This document shows, piece after piece, positions 22,313 to 30,800 of a stretch of DNA of 64,000 bases. The notes beneath the pieces were generated by a model, which saw nothing but the letters and a program-made list of their open reading frames with translations, made no database searches and was not told where the DNA came from. The DNA comes from Brachynemurus nebulosus (Eukaryota; Arthropoda; Insecta; Neuroptera; Myrmeleontidae). A program made the translations under genes and the position numbers. The stretch covers positions 48,501 to 112,500 of the forward strand of contig JAPWDM010000045.1 of assembly GCA_035578155.1 (NCBI GenBank). Direction: 5' to 3'. Position 1 is the first letter of the stretch. Each line of letters begins with the position of its first letter.

Positions 22313-23106
22313 CTATATGGTTTCAAATAAAGTCCAGTTCCAGATTTGGATCCAAGAGCAATTGCTTCCATCATCCTGTTATGACGTTCATTTTCATCCA
22401 ATTGTTTCTTTGCTGTTTTATACGCATTCACTGCTTTCGCAACACCAGCAGCACCTCCGGCAAGTGATCCTACAGCAGACAGGCCGGCAAAAAGTGGAAC
22501 TAGGAATGGTAAAATTCCACCAGTTTTTGGAATTGGAATGATTCTCGGTGTTGTAAATTGACTGTCCTTCTTCTTTTTGAAAATATTCTTCGCAGCTTTC
22601 AGTGCAAATTTTATCGCATTCTTAATAGTTTTCGGTTTCTTTTTCTTCAATATGCTTCTCAAATCACGAATTCCGGCACCAAATATTAATTTCTGTCCTT
22701 TTTTGTTCTTCTTCTTTGAATGACCCATTCCTAGTTTTACTTTCGACTTCATCGCGTTCGTTACAGTCCAAGCAGCAGCTCGCTCGCCAAGATTTGCGTC
22801 CGACGATTTAACTCGCTCCCACGCTTTATCAGCTAGTATTAAATCAGCTTTATGTCGATCTTCAATATCTTTAAACTGTGAATAGGCGATGTCGTGTTCT
22901 TTGCATGCAGCGTCCAATTTGTTGATACCCGGATCACCTCGTAACAATCGCTGGCGCAGTCTAGTTCCAGGTCCACAATACTGATAGCCAGGTATATGAA
23001 GTTCAAATGGTAATTTGTTGATTATTCCGTTTACTATGCCACAACCGGATCTTCTCACACCGCTTGTCTTCTCACGACTAACTGCTAGTTGTTTCCGCGT
23101 CAACAT
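22273..23106 (-). CDS. PLA2-domain minor virion protein (277 aa)
   Basis: A phospholipase-A2-like domain of the parvovirus VP1 type spans about residues 38-80. The calcium loop is YCGPGT (43-48) and the catalytic helix is CKEHDIAY with His71-Asp72. Lys-rich stretches follow (131-180). A hydrophobic Gly-rich segment GGILPFLVPLFAGLSAVGSL (196-215) recalls the tail of adenovirus core protein X-type proteins. In viruses such PLA2 domains breach endosomal membranes; here that role is inferred. It starts a minus-strand unit from a TATAAATA box at 23145-23152, back to back with the ATPase promoter. The last codons contain the A AAA AAC slip site leading into the protease frame. Confidence 0.85.
   Translation of the reverse strand: MLTRKQLAVSREKTSGVRRSGCGIVNGIINKLPFELHIPGYQYCGPGTRLRQRLLRGDPGINKLDAACKEHDIAYSQFKDIEDRHKADLILADKAWERVKSSDANLGERAAAWTVTNAMKSKVKLGMGHSKKKNKKGQKLIFGAGIRDLRSILKKKKPKTIKNAIKFALKAAKNIFKKKKDSQFTTPRIIPIPKTGGILPFLVPLFAGLSAVGSLAGGAAGVAKAVNAYKTAKKQLDENERHNRMMEAIALGSKSGTGLYLKPYRRGLGLYIESKNR
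22279..22285 (-). promoter_or_regulatory. Probable -1 ribosomal frameshift site A AAA AAC
   Basis: The minus-strand heptamer A AAA AAC lies in the zero frame of the PLA2 gene (codons TCA AAA AAC CGC TAA), two codons before its stop. Slipping back one base enters the protease frame (AAA AAA CCG CTA), which is otherwise without an AUG. Downstream, CGATC and GATCG about 10 nt apart could form a small stem. Confidence 0.65.
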
Positions 23107-23144
23107 TTAAAAGTGAACTGAAAACAAAAGAACAGATGCTGTAC

Positions 23145-23165
23145 TATTTATATATGTTATAAATA
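23145..23165. promoter_or_regulatory. Divergent promoter with two back-to-back TATAAATA boxes
   Basis: TATAAATA on the minus strand at 23145-23152 serves the PLA2 gene (ATG 23106). TATAAATA on the plus strand at 23158-23165 serves the ATPase gene (ATG 23224). Only five bases separate them. Confidence 0.7.
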
Positions 23166-23223
23166 TGCTGGAAATTTACTCAACTTTATTAGTATGAGAA
23201 ATAGTGTTATCTGATCAACATCG

Positions 23224-23946
23224 ATGACGATGTCTTCTTCATTCGTTAAACAACCGGAGACGCTACCAGTCATAAATTTCGAGGTTTTTTTGGACGAGAC
23301 TAATGTCAAGAAAAATGGTCCACTGTTGCCGACGAGTATTAGAGCGATCATCTGCGGTCCAAGTGGATGCGGCAAAACGTCACTTCTACTATCACTTATC
23401 CAGGATCCTAATGGTGTGGCATTTGAAAACATATACATCTATTCCAAATCATTACACCAACCGAAATATCAATATCTGAAACGAATCATTAAAGGTGTTA
23501 AAGGTTTGGGTTATTTTACATACTCTAATAACGATGACGTCATACCGCCGAAAGAAGCGCGACCAAATTCGCTGGTAATATTCGACGATGTATCTGCGCG
23601 GGAGAAAAAAGCCATAATAGAAGAATATTTTAGCCACTCTCGACACTACAATGATGATTGTTTCTACTTGACGCAAACGTATACAGCGGCACCCAAACAT
23701 CATGTACGGGATAATGCGAATCTTGTTGCAGTCTTCAAACAGGATGATCTCAACCTCAGACATATCTACGATGATCATATTAACTCCGACATGTCGTTCA
23801 ATCAATTCAAAGAATTATGCAGAGAGTGTTGGCGTGATAACTATGGATTTTTAACTATTTGCAAAGAAGATGATATACGCAATGGAAGATACCGAAGCAA
23901 GTTTGACCACTTCTGGAAAGCATCAACATCCGAAAGCCGCTTCTAA
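23224..23946 (+). CDS. FtsK/HerA-type genome-packaging ATPase (240 aa)
   Basis: Walker A GPSGCGKTS at residues 45-53 and Walker B LVIFDD at 117-122, followed by a polar sensor region with FYLTQTY (Gln151) and a likely arginine finger R162 in HHVRDNAN. This is the A32-like packaging ATPase found in Polintons, which would pump DNA into capsids. The length is normal. ATG at 23224 gives MTMSSS; a second ATG at 23230 is possible. It has its own TATAAATA box 59 bp upstream, shared back to back with the PLA2 gene. The stop is followed at once by a 12-bp tandem repeat array. Confidence 0.93.
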   Translation: MTMSSSFVKQPETLPVINFEVFLDETNVKKNGPLLPTSIRAIICGPSGCGKTSLLLSLIQDPNGVAFENIYIYSKSLHQPKYQYLKRIIKGVKGLGYFTYSNNDDVIPPKEARPNSLVIFDDVSAREKKAIIEEYFSHSRHYNDDCFYLTQTYTAAPKHHVRDNANLVAVFKQDDLNLRHIYDDHINSDMSFNQFKELCRECWRDNYGFLTICKEDDIRNGRYRSKFDHFWKASTSESRF

Positions 23947-24046
23947 GCTGGTTCTAAGCTGCTTCCAAGCTGGTTCTAAGCTGCTTCCAAGCTGGTTCTA
24001 AGCTGCTCCTAAGCTGCACCTAAACTGCTACCAAGCTGCTTCTATA
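23941..24046 (+). repeat. 12-bp tandem repeats (AAGCTGGTTCTA type)
   Basis: About eight imperfect units of AAGCTG(G/C)TTCT/C follow the ATPase stop. Units alternate so that a 24-bp period is visible. The array lies upstream of the next promoter (TATA at 24121). Confidence 0.85.
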
Positions 24047-24120
24047 TTGATCCAAACATTTTTCGAACTGGTTTGGTAGCCGGTATAGCAGTTTCGAACT
24101 GGTCCGCCTAAATACGACCA

Positions 24121-24128
24121 TATAAATA
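24121..24128 (+). promoter_or_regulatory. TATA box of the DUF8207-fibre-integrase unit
   Basis: TATAAATA, 70 bp before the ATG at 24191. An initiator-like CTTCAGTTTT lies about 30 bp downstream. Confidence 0.65.
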
Positions 24129-24190
24129 CAGCAGTCGCATGCGATAGAGCTTCAGTTTTTGAGAAACCGTTCTAAGAAGCAGTCATCGAG

Positions 24191-25282
24191 ATGGATAAAA
24201 AGACGATTAAAAAGAACATTATAAAAGCGGCAAGCAATATACGTAAAAAATTTAATGCTTTACGATCTGGAAAACTGGAGTCAAATATGTTACTGCAAAG
24301 TACATTGGAACCAGTCACTACTCCGCTTAAAGAAATAGCTACAAAGTTAAATGGTGACAAGAAGAAACATCCTATTAAAGTGGAAATAAAAGAAGAAGAA
24401 GATGCGCAAGTATCGGATACGTTCACACCTAAAATTAAAAAGAAAAAATTGGAAAAACAAACGGCAAACTACTATACTCTACCAACAAAGGAGGAGGAAG
24501 ATACTTCAATACAAGATATTCCAGAAGATGTTTTTGAAGCGTATCCAGAAGAAGAACAAAATGTATTTGAAACACCGAAATTTCTTGGATCAGCGCAAAG
24601 TGTTGCTCGAAAATTGATGCCAGTAGCTGAAGATTTACCAAAACAGTTTGGTCCAATAGCAAGAAAATACTTACAACTATACCTTCATCCCAACAGCGGA
24701 ATTGATGTGGTATACGGACCATACAAAAAAGATGATGAATGGATGATTGGAAATCAGTCGTTTCAAATAGCTGGTGATGATATAATAATTGGTGATATTG
24801 TGTACGAAGGAACACCTGGATTATATGAATTGATTTTCATGAACTCGCCAAAAATTGGTTCATATCATACCAAAGATTTAAATGCGTATAAACAAATTTT
24901 AAAGCAAACAAATGCACACAGACGAAATTACAGTCCAAACCAGCAAATAAAAGGGAGCTCGAGTTATAAATACATAAACATTATTAGTCAGTTGTTCCCA
25001 ATCAGTTCCGTTAAAAAACATATACCAAGAAAAATATATGATACAAGAAGTCGCGTCGGTGGTGCTCCAAAATCAGCTAGTGTTGGCGGTACTCCAAGAT
25101 CGGGACATGGTCTGATGCAGTTTAATAACTTGAAAAAAGACTATATATACTGGGACAATGCGAATGAACTGGTTAGTAGACTGCGATTATTAGTGGCGTC
25201 ACAAGAAGCTGGACACAGCGGTCACAATAACGAAATAATATCCATCATTGAAGAACTGAAAGAAGCAGATATCATCGAGTGA
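24191..25282 (+). CDS. DUF8207-like Polinton protein (363 aa), function unknown
   Basis: First gene of a three-cistron plus-strand unit. The N-terminal third is highly charged (Lys-rich 3-30, Glu/Lys-rich 60-125) and probably disordered. Residues about 155-247 form a conserved-looking block with VVYGPYKKDDEWMIGN, a GDDIIIGD run, YEGTPGLYELIF and KQTNAHRRNY, which matches my memory of DUF8207 proteins in arthropod and cnidarian Polintons. The C-terminal part is Gly/Ser-rich, then helical. No enzyme motif is visible. Its place beside capsid, ATPase and integrase genes suggests a virion or packaging role, but that is inference. The stop TGA is two bases from the next ATG. Confidence 0.75.
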   Translation: MDKKTIKKNIIKAASNIRKKFNALRSGKLESNMLLQSTLEPVTTPLKEIATKLNGDKKKHPIKVEIKEEEDAQVSDTFTPKIKKKKLEKQTANYYTLPTKEEEDTSIQDIPEDVFEAYPEEEQNVFETPKFLGSAQSVARKLMPVAEDLPKQFGPIARKYLQLYLHPNSGIDVVYGPYKKDDEWMIGNQSFQIAGDDIIIGDIVYEGTPGLYELIFMNSPKIGSYHTKDLNAYKQILKQTNAHRRNYSPNQQIKGSSSYKYINIISQLFPISSVKKHIPRKIYDTRSRVGGAPKSASVGGTPRSGHGLMQFNNLKKDYIYWDNANELVSRLRLLVASQEAGHSGHNNEIISIIEELKEADIIE

Positions 25283-25284
25283 AA

Positions 25285-25701
25285 ATGGACAAATTCGGTC
25301 GTGTGCGTAACAGAAACATAACTATTGACAAATTCGGTCGGGTGCATGATAAAAGTATTAAGAAGCAGTTGCTTAAAGACATTGGTTTGAAGATGACGCA
25401 ATCGGGGAACTATGATTTTGGAAACAAACAACTATCCAATATAAAGGATCCGACTGATGATCAAGATGTGGTGAATCTGAAATTTTTAAAGAGTTTTACA
25501 ACAGAGAAACTTGCTGAACTAACAGAAACAGTCGAAATCATCAAAACAAAGATTGAAAATGCTACGCACCTGCTGACCCAGGCAATGCAGCTTTCTACGC
25601 AGAATAAATTATGGATGAATCGAGAAATTTTCGCATTTAATCGTCGAATGTCGAGGACTGAAGAACGTCTTGATAAATTGCTGAAACCTGCTGAGACGTA
25701 A
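25285..25701 (+). CDS. Short fibre-like coiled-coil protein (138 aa)
   Basis: Starts at the ATG in TGAAAATG, two bases after the upstream stop. The N-terminus has two copies of a motif, DKFGRVRNRNI (residues 2-12) and DKFGRVHDKSI (15-25). Next comes FGNKQLSNIKDPTDDQDVVN (45-64), a pattern very like the repeat that precedes trimerising segments in phage tail-fibre and baseplate proteins (NxKxxxNxxxPxxxxDAxx). From residue 65 on the sequence is heptad-like and helical. A trimeric fibre or spike is the best guess. I do not know an experimentally described homologue in Polintons. The integrase ATG follows one base after its stop. Confidence 0.7.
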   Translation: MDKFGRVRNRNITIDKFGRVHDKSIKKQLLKDIGLKMTQSGNYDFGNKQLSNIKDPTDDQDVVNLKFLKSFTTEKLAELTETVEIIKTKIENATHLLTQAMQLSTQNKLWMNREIFAFNRRMSRTEERLDKLLKPAET

Positions 25702-25702
25702 A

Positions 25703-26620
25703 ATGAGCAAAGCACAAGTGGTTCGTGAACTACATAAACCAGCGCGAAAAAATTTTCCACGGAGACGTGTGATTGTGAAAGGAATTGACGATCTCTGGCA
25801 ATGTGATTTAATTGAGATGGGTGCCTACGCTTCAGTGAATAAAAAAATCAATTATCTGTTGACAACAATCGACGTATTTTCAAAACATGCATGGGCGGTA
25901 CCCGTTAAAAATAAAACTGGAAAAGAAGTAACAGCGGCATTTGAATCGATACTTAAACAAGGACGGAGGCCAGATAATTTGCAAACGGACGACGGCAAGG
26001 AATTTTATAATCAGCTGTTTAAAACGCTCATGGATAAATACAACATCAACCATTATTCAACATTTTCAACCAAAAAAGCGTCAGTGGTGGAGAGATTTAA
26101 CAGAACGCTGAAGACTGAAATGTGGAAGAAGTTTAGTTACAATGGATCGTATCGATGGCTGGATATACTAGACGACTTAATGGACAGTTACAATTCACGG
26201 AAACATAGAACAATAAAAATGCGACCGCGTGATGTTACACCGAGCAAGGAGAAATTGCTCCTTTCAACTGTTTACAATCATATAAAAGTTGTGGATCTAC
26301 CGAAATATGACGTTGGTGATGTGGTTCGCATTAGCAAGCATAAATCTCAATTCGATAAAGGATATCTACCATCATGGACGACGGAACTTTTTAAAATCAA
26401 AAAGGTACGATTAACCAATCCGGTTACGTATCTGTTAGAAGATTATCATGGTAATCCGATTAAAGGTGGATTTTACCAAGAAGAATTACAAAAAGTTAAA
26501 TATCCAGATGTATATTTAGTGGAAAAGGTGTTGAAAAAAAAGAAAGATAAAGTATACGTGAAGTGGCTCGGCTTTCCAAGTAGCGCCAATAGCTGGATTG
26601 ATAGCAAAGACTTGGTATGA
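25703..26620 (+). CDS. Retroviral-type integrase with chromodomain (305 aa)
   Basis: Catalytic core of the rve family with Asp35 (WQCDLIEM), Asp96 (LQTDDGKEF) and Glu130 (SVVERFNRT). This enzyme would process the element ends and join them to host DNA, giving the 6-bp duplication. A basic C-terminal region (about 200-262) precedes a chromodomain (270-305) with VYVKWLGFPSSANSWI, which in other integrases directs insertion to modified chromatin. No N-terminal HHCC zinc finger is evident. The ATG lies one base after the fibre-gene stop (TAAAATG), so it is probably translated by reinitiation from the same transcript. The frame is intact. Confidence 0.95.
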   Translation: MSKAQVVRELHKPARKNFPRRRVIVKGIDDLWQCDLIEMGAYASVNKKINYLLTTIDVFSKHAWAVPVKNKTGKEVTAAFESILKQGRRPDNLQTDDGKEFYNQLFKTLMDKYNINHYSTFSTKKASVVERFNRTLKTEMWKKFSYNGSYRWLDILDDLMDSYNSRKHRTIKMRPRDVTPSKEKLLLSTVYNHIKVVDLPKYDVGDVVRISKHKSQFDKGYLPSWTTELFKIKKVRLTNPVTYLLEDYHGNPIKGGFYQEELQKVKYPDVYLVEKVLKKKKDKVYVKWLGFPSSANSWIDSKDLV

Positions 26621-26807
26621 TATCCCCACCAACATGGAGCAGCGAATACGTATGGTGGAGCGGAGCAGTTGCAGTATCCCCCACCAACATGAAGCAGCGA
26701 ATACGTATGGTGGACCGGAGCAGTCGCAGTATCCCCCACCAACATGGAGCAGCGAATACGCATGATGAGCCGGAGCAGTTGCAGTATCCCCCACCAACAT
26801 GGAGCAG
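26621..26807 (+). repeat. 55-bp tandem repeats upstream of the last plus-strand gene
   Basis: Units begin TATCCCC(C)ACCAACATG at 26621, 26675, 26730 and 26785 (the last partial) and contain AGCAGCGAATACG and GGAGCAGT. The array runs straight into the TATA box at 26808. It creates false frames on both strands. Confidence 0.9.
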
Positions 26808-26815
26808 TATAAAAT
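26808..26815 (+). promoter_or_regulatory. TATA box of the split gene
   Basis: TATAAAAT at the end of the 55-bp repeat array, 71 bp before the likely ATG at 26886. Confidence 0.55.
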
Positions 26816-26885
26816 TATGATGATGACGATGAGCCGGAGCAGTTTCATTTTTTTTGGCGAAGCAATATCCAGTGAAAACACAACA

Positions 26886-27454
26886 ATGAGTGAAAGTCTT
26901 CAACACCTTATAATAGTGGAGGAATCCATGGCTAGAACTCGATTGCTGAAGAAGATGTTGAATAAAGCCATTCGGTTATCTGATTTGGAGATGATCCGAT
27001 CCATAGCATCAAGAGATCGTGACTTTTTTTTCCTGAAAAAATAACATCAGCTATAGAATGGGGTTCGTCTGTGGAAACTTTTGATCTTCTATTCACACTT
27101 ACCTTCAACGAATCTGATATTGGAGAAGACCGCCTAGATGGATTCGACACGCTGACATACTTTTTTACGTTGTGGATGCGAAAAACGATAACATATGCTC
27201 GTCCGGAACTGCTGGATCGTATATTGAAACTTGTGGAAGAACATGGTATTCCTGGATTGTGCTTCAATCCAAAGAGCGTAGAAGAAGACGGTGAATTGTT
27301 GGAGTGGATTGTGCAGAACATTGAAAAAGGCACAGCCAATCAATCAGCACTCCTGGGTTGGGAAAGTGGTCCAGATACGGGCGCGTGGCCGTCGACGAAC
27401 TTACAAGACTACTTAGATATATACAAAATTTTGAATACGAATTTCAATATTTAA
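26886..27454 (+). CDS. Unknown Polinton gene in two frames joined by a slip site
   Basis: The first frame starts at ATG 26886 (MSESLQHLIIVEES) and stops at 27042-27044. A second open frame, -1 relative to it, runs from about 27023 to 27454 with no ATG near its beginning. The T TTT TTC heptamer at 27026-27032 is in the zero frame and a -1 slip there leads directly into the second frame, giving about 189 residues. The predicted protein is helical and acidic (EDRLDGFDTLTY, LLDRILKLVEEHG) and matches no family I know. It could instead be one gene broken by loss of a T from an original run of nine, or a sequencing error. A polyadenylation signal follows at 27667. Confidence 0.55.
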
Positions 27455-27849
27455 TTTTTCATGTATTTTTTTTTTTTTTCATGATGTATTTTCTTTTTTT
27501 AATTGTTTTCTTAATTTTTTTTTCATCATGTATTTTTTATAATTTTTTATTTTTTAATTTTTTGGATTTTTTTTGTTTTTAATTTTTTTTTTTTTTGTAT
27601 TTTTTAAATTTTTTTCATGTATTTTTTTTGAAATTATAATATTTTGACATGTACATATTTTATTTTAATAAAACTAAAATTTGAATTAATAATGGCCATT
27701 ATTATTTTACAAACTAATTACTTAATAAGTACGACTTATAAACTAAAACCATGGTTTTAAAAATATTTACAAAATTAACAAAGAAAATATATACAAAATG
27801 AACAAAAAAGATATATATACAAAATTAAAAAAAAGATATATATACAAAA
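27455..27849. terminator. Shared 3' region with opposing polyadenylation signals
   Basis: A T-rich spacer between convergent genes. AATAAA on the plus strand at 27667-27672 serves the split gene. AATAAA on the minus strand at 27659-27664 could serve the polymerase gene. No coding potential. Confidence 0.5.
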
Positions 27850-30800
27850 TTAACAAAAATAAAAATCGTCTATTTTGTAGTGCCCCCATGGGAGAGTTTT
27901 AAGTTTATTGTTGGGTACTATGAACCGTTTATCATCGTCATTTGATAGTGCGGCCTTATTCACTAAATGTGTGTATAGTCGATGTTTTAAACTGCGGAAA
28001 ACACTCATTTGTTTATATAACACGGCACTTGAGTCTTTGCTTATCACACAATTTATATAGTCTTTAACGTCTATTTCGTTTTTCACCACATCTTTTTTAA
28101 CACCTTTGAGTTTTTTAATTGGGGGCACATCACCGTCTTTCACTATACAGTAGGATTTAGCTTTAACACCGACAAATTGTTTAATTATTGTCCCAGAACA
28201 CTCATCTTTAAATTTACCGAGCACTTTTTTATTTAATTGAGGCAGTCCATAGATGTTATCCGCGGCATAATCACTCGTATCAAAATACTCACTAATATCA
28301 GACTTAATGTCGGCGTAAAAATTGTCCGTTTCTATCCGGTATATAAAACTGTCGGTATCCATGTACAGTAAATCCACTTTGTCATCATATTTCGGTTTTA
28401 TATAACCGTAGTGGAAATCGTACATTAAAGTCTTGGATAACTCGAGCACGCTAAATCCTACGTAAATCGGTTTATCATACTTCACTTTCAAACGGTCCAT
28501 TTGTATAGCGACCAGATTTTCATTGATAATTGAACAACTGTGAAAGTTCGGTCTGCTTATCAAATTATTAGCACCCAACTGTTTACGAATATTCCCCCAA
28601 TGAGTCACTAGTCGCACATCAACACGTTTATCCACATTCTCCATTGTTTTCCCGAAAACACTATTATTTTTTAACTTGAAATAATCTTTTTCAAAACTAT
28701 TTGTCGCCTTAGAACGGAGCTCGGTGTTTAAGTCAATGTATTTTTTTAGCCACGGAGATTGTTTAAACTGGAGTGCACGATGTATTTTCTTTAACTTTAG
28801 TCCATATTTTAAACACTGTTTCAAATTCCGATAATGGATCACATACTTCTTCTTATCGTAAACGTTGGCGACCAATTTGCTGTCTTTAGATGTGATGTAT
28901 GGCGGCTTCATCTGCTCCGGACAGAATGGTAGATCTTGATGGTAATCGTGTAGTGTTTTCGGGTACTCGAGGTCGACTTCCAAAATGTATCCAACATCAG
29001 CGTCATCCGGAACCATTGGTATGTTGATATTATCCAATTCGTGTTCTGGGACCCACCGGAAATGTCTGATCGGCAAATGTTGCAACATGGCCCATCCGTA
29101 CAAGTTGTTGGCGTCCAGATATTCGATGTAGGTCGACGGCTTCGTGGGGTCGTAGTCCGACATGTATTTATTATTAGCTTCGCTAAAACGACCGCAACAC
29201 TGTGTTAATCCACCACGCATACCCTTTTTGATGAAGTGAATCATGTCGATGTCCGTTAGTAGCTCCAGTTCCACTTTCGTATATTTCAACATGGCGTCCC
29301 AGCTCAAGCCTGGTGCGGTGTAATATTGGCACGGATCCAATTTGTACGTGTTCAGGCACAGGTTCCGGAAATTTTCAAAGACATCCGCCAATAGCAACAC
29401 ATCTGTTTTCAGATACAAGTCCGAATACTGCCCCAAATTTTGGATGTTGAATTCATTCCATACTCGCTGTGCACGCTGGTATTCTTCATCGGTAATACTG
29501 GATGACTTCAGGCTGCTATGGAATGCCGCTTTTGGTGGTAGAGCGCGTTCATTGAGTCGTTCAACACTGTTGACGTATTCGTACGGGAATACTCCTTTTT
29601 GCTTGATTAAATTGAAAAGGTGGTCTTCAGGAAATGCTCGGCGAACTTCGGCGAACTGCTCCGGCTTCAAATTCTCAGCAAGTTTATCTAAACTGCTCGC
29701 CATAAACCGGAACGAATCGATAAAACGCAGCTGGATGGTTTTAATTTTGAATTTGCTGGATTCTTCATCGTCTTCATCATCTTCGTCATCTAGATCTTCC
29801 ACTTCTTGATTGGCATCGACTGGTAGATATTTTGTGAAAGAAATGTAGCGTTCCTTGTTGTTCGGAATGACATCGATTCGTTCCCTGGAGACTCCAAATT
29901 CCCGTACGATAAAGTGCGCATCATATCCAGATAAATTATGGAAAACGATCGGGATGAATTTCGGTAGTCTGTAAAGCCGATTACACTGGCTATGTGCGGC
30001 ACCTCGAAATTCACCCGTTAGATGGTCATGATCCCGCACACGATCGTTGCCCAATTTTTTGCCGCATATGGAACAATCTTCGACTAATCCAAATACTAAA
30101 TAGTCCAGCGCTGTTAATGGTTTCATCGGAATTTCCTTTCGTAAAATTTTATGTAGTCGTTGGGCATCTTCTTCCAATTTTTCCATAAAAACTTTCGCAC
30201 AGTTCGGCCCGCGATACGTTTCGAATTTGTTTAATGATTCATCATACGAACACTTGATGTAATATGCGAAGCTGAATGGTTCGTGGATATGCGTGGTGTT
30301 CGTAAACGATCCATCTGGATTCGGTACGCATGTATCGCATGGTTTTAATATGGATTCGAAGTCCGCGTAGATGGTAAACGGGACGCGCATCTGCTTGGCA
30401 TAATTTTGAAATTTCAAAATGCTGTCTTTGCCAGGACTTGGTATTACAGTGCGTACTTTGTTGCAGTCTTCTTTAGCATGTTCGATAAGCCGCTCTTCTG
30501 TTCGAAAGAATTGTAGGCACCCATCACATAACCATTTAGCACCATTGCGCATTGAAAGTTGACGTCCAACGAGCCGACTCAAGTTCTTTATCCAGCAGTA
30601 GTGACTGGTTTCGCCATTTTCAATGTACAGCAGATTCACATGGATGTTCCTTTTGTTTTTCGTATAGTGCAGCGGTCCGACAATACTTTTTTCTTCCAGT
30701 CCATAAACATTGACGCTGATGTTGTTGAGCGATTCGAATAATTTTATGTCTTTGATTTTCACAGGAAACTCGATATCGTCGAAATTTAAAATTGTCGAAT

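Noticed and set aside
26473..26906. Three minus-strand frames with repeating HVGGGYCNC-type peptides
   Set aside because: They read the 55-bp tandem repeats antisense to the integrase end.
29342..29809. 155-codon plus-strand frame within the polymerase gene
   Set aside because: Antisense shadow of the polymerase with a poly-Ser end from its acidic stretch.
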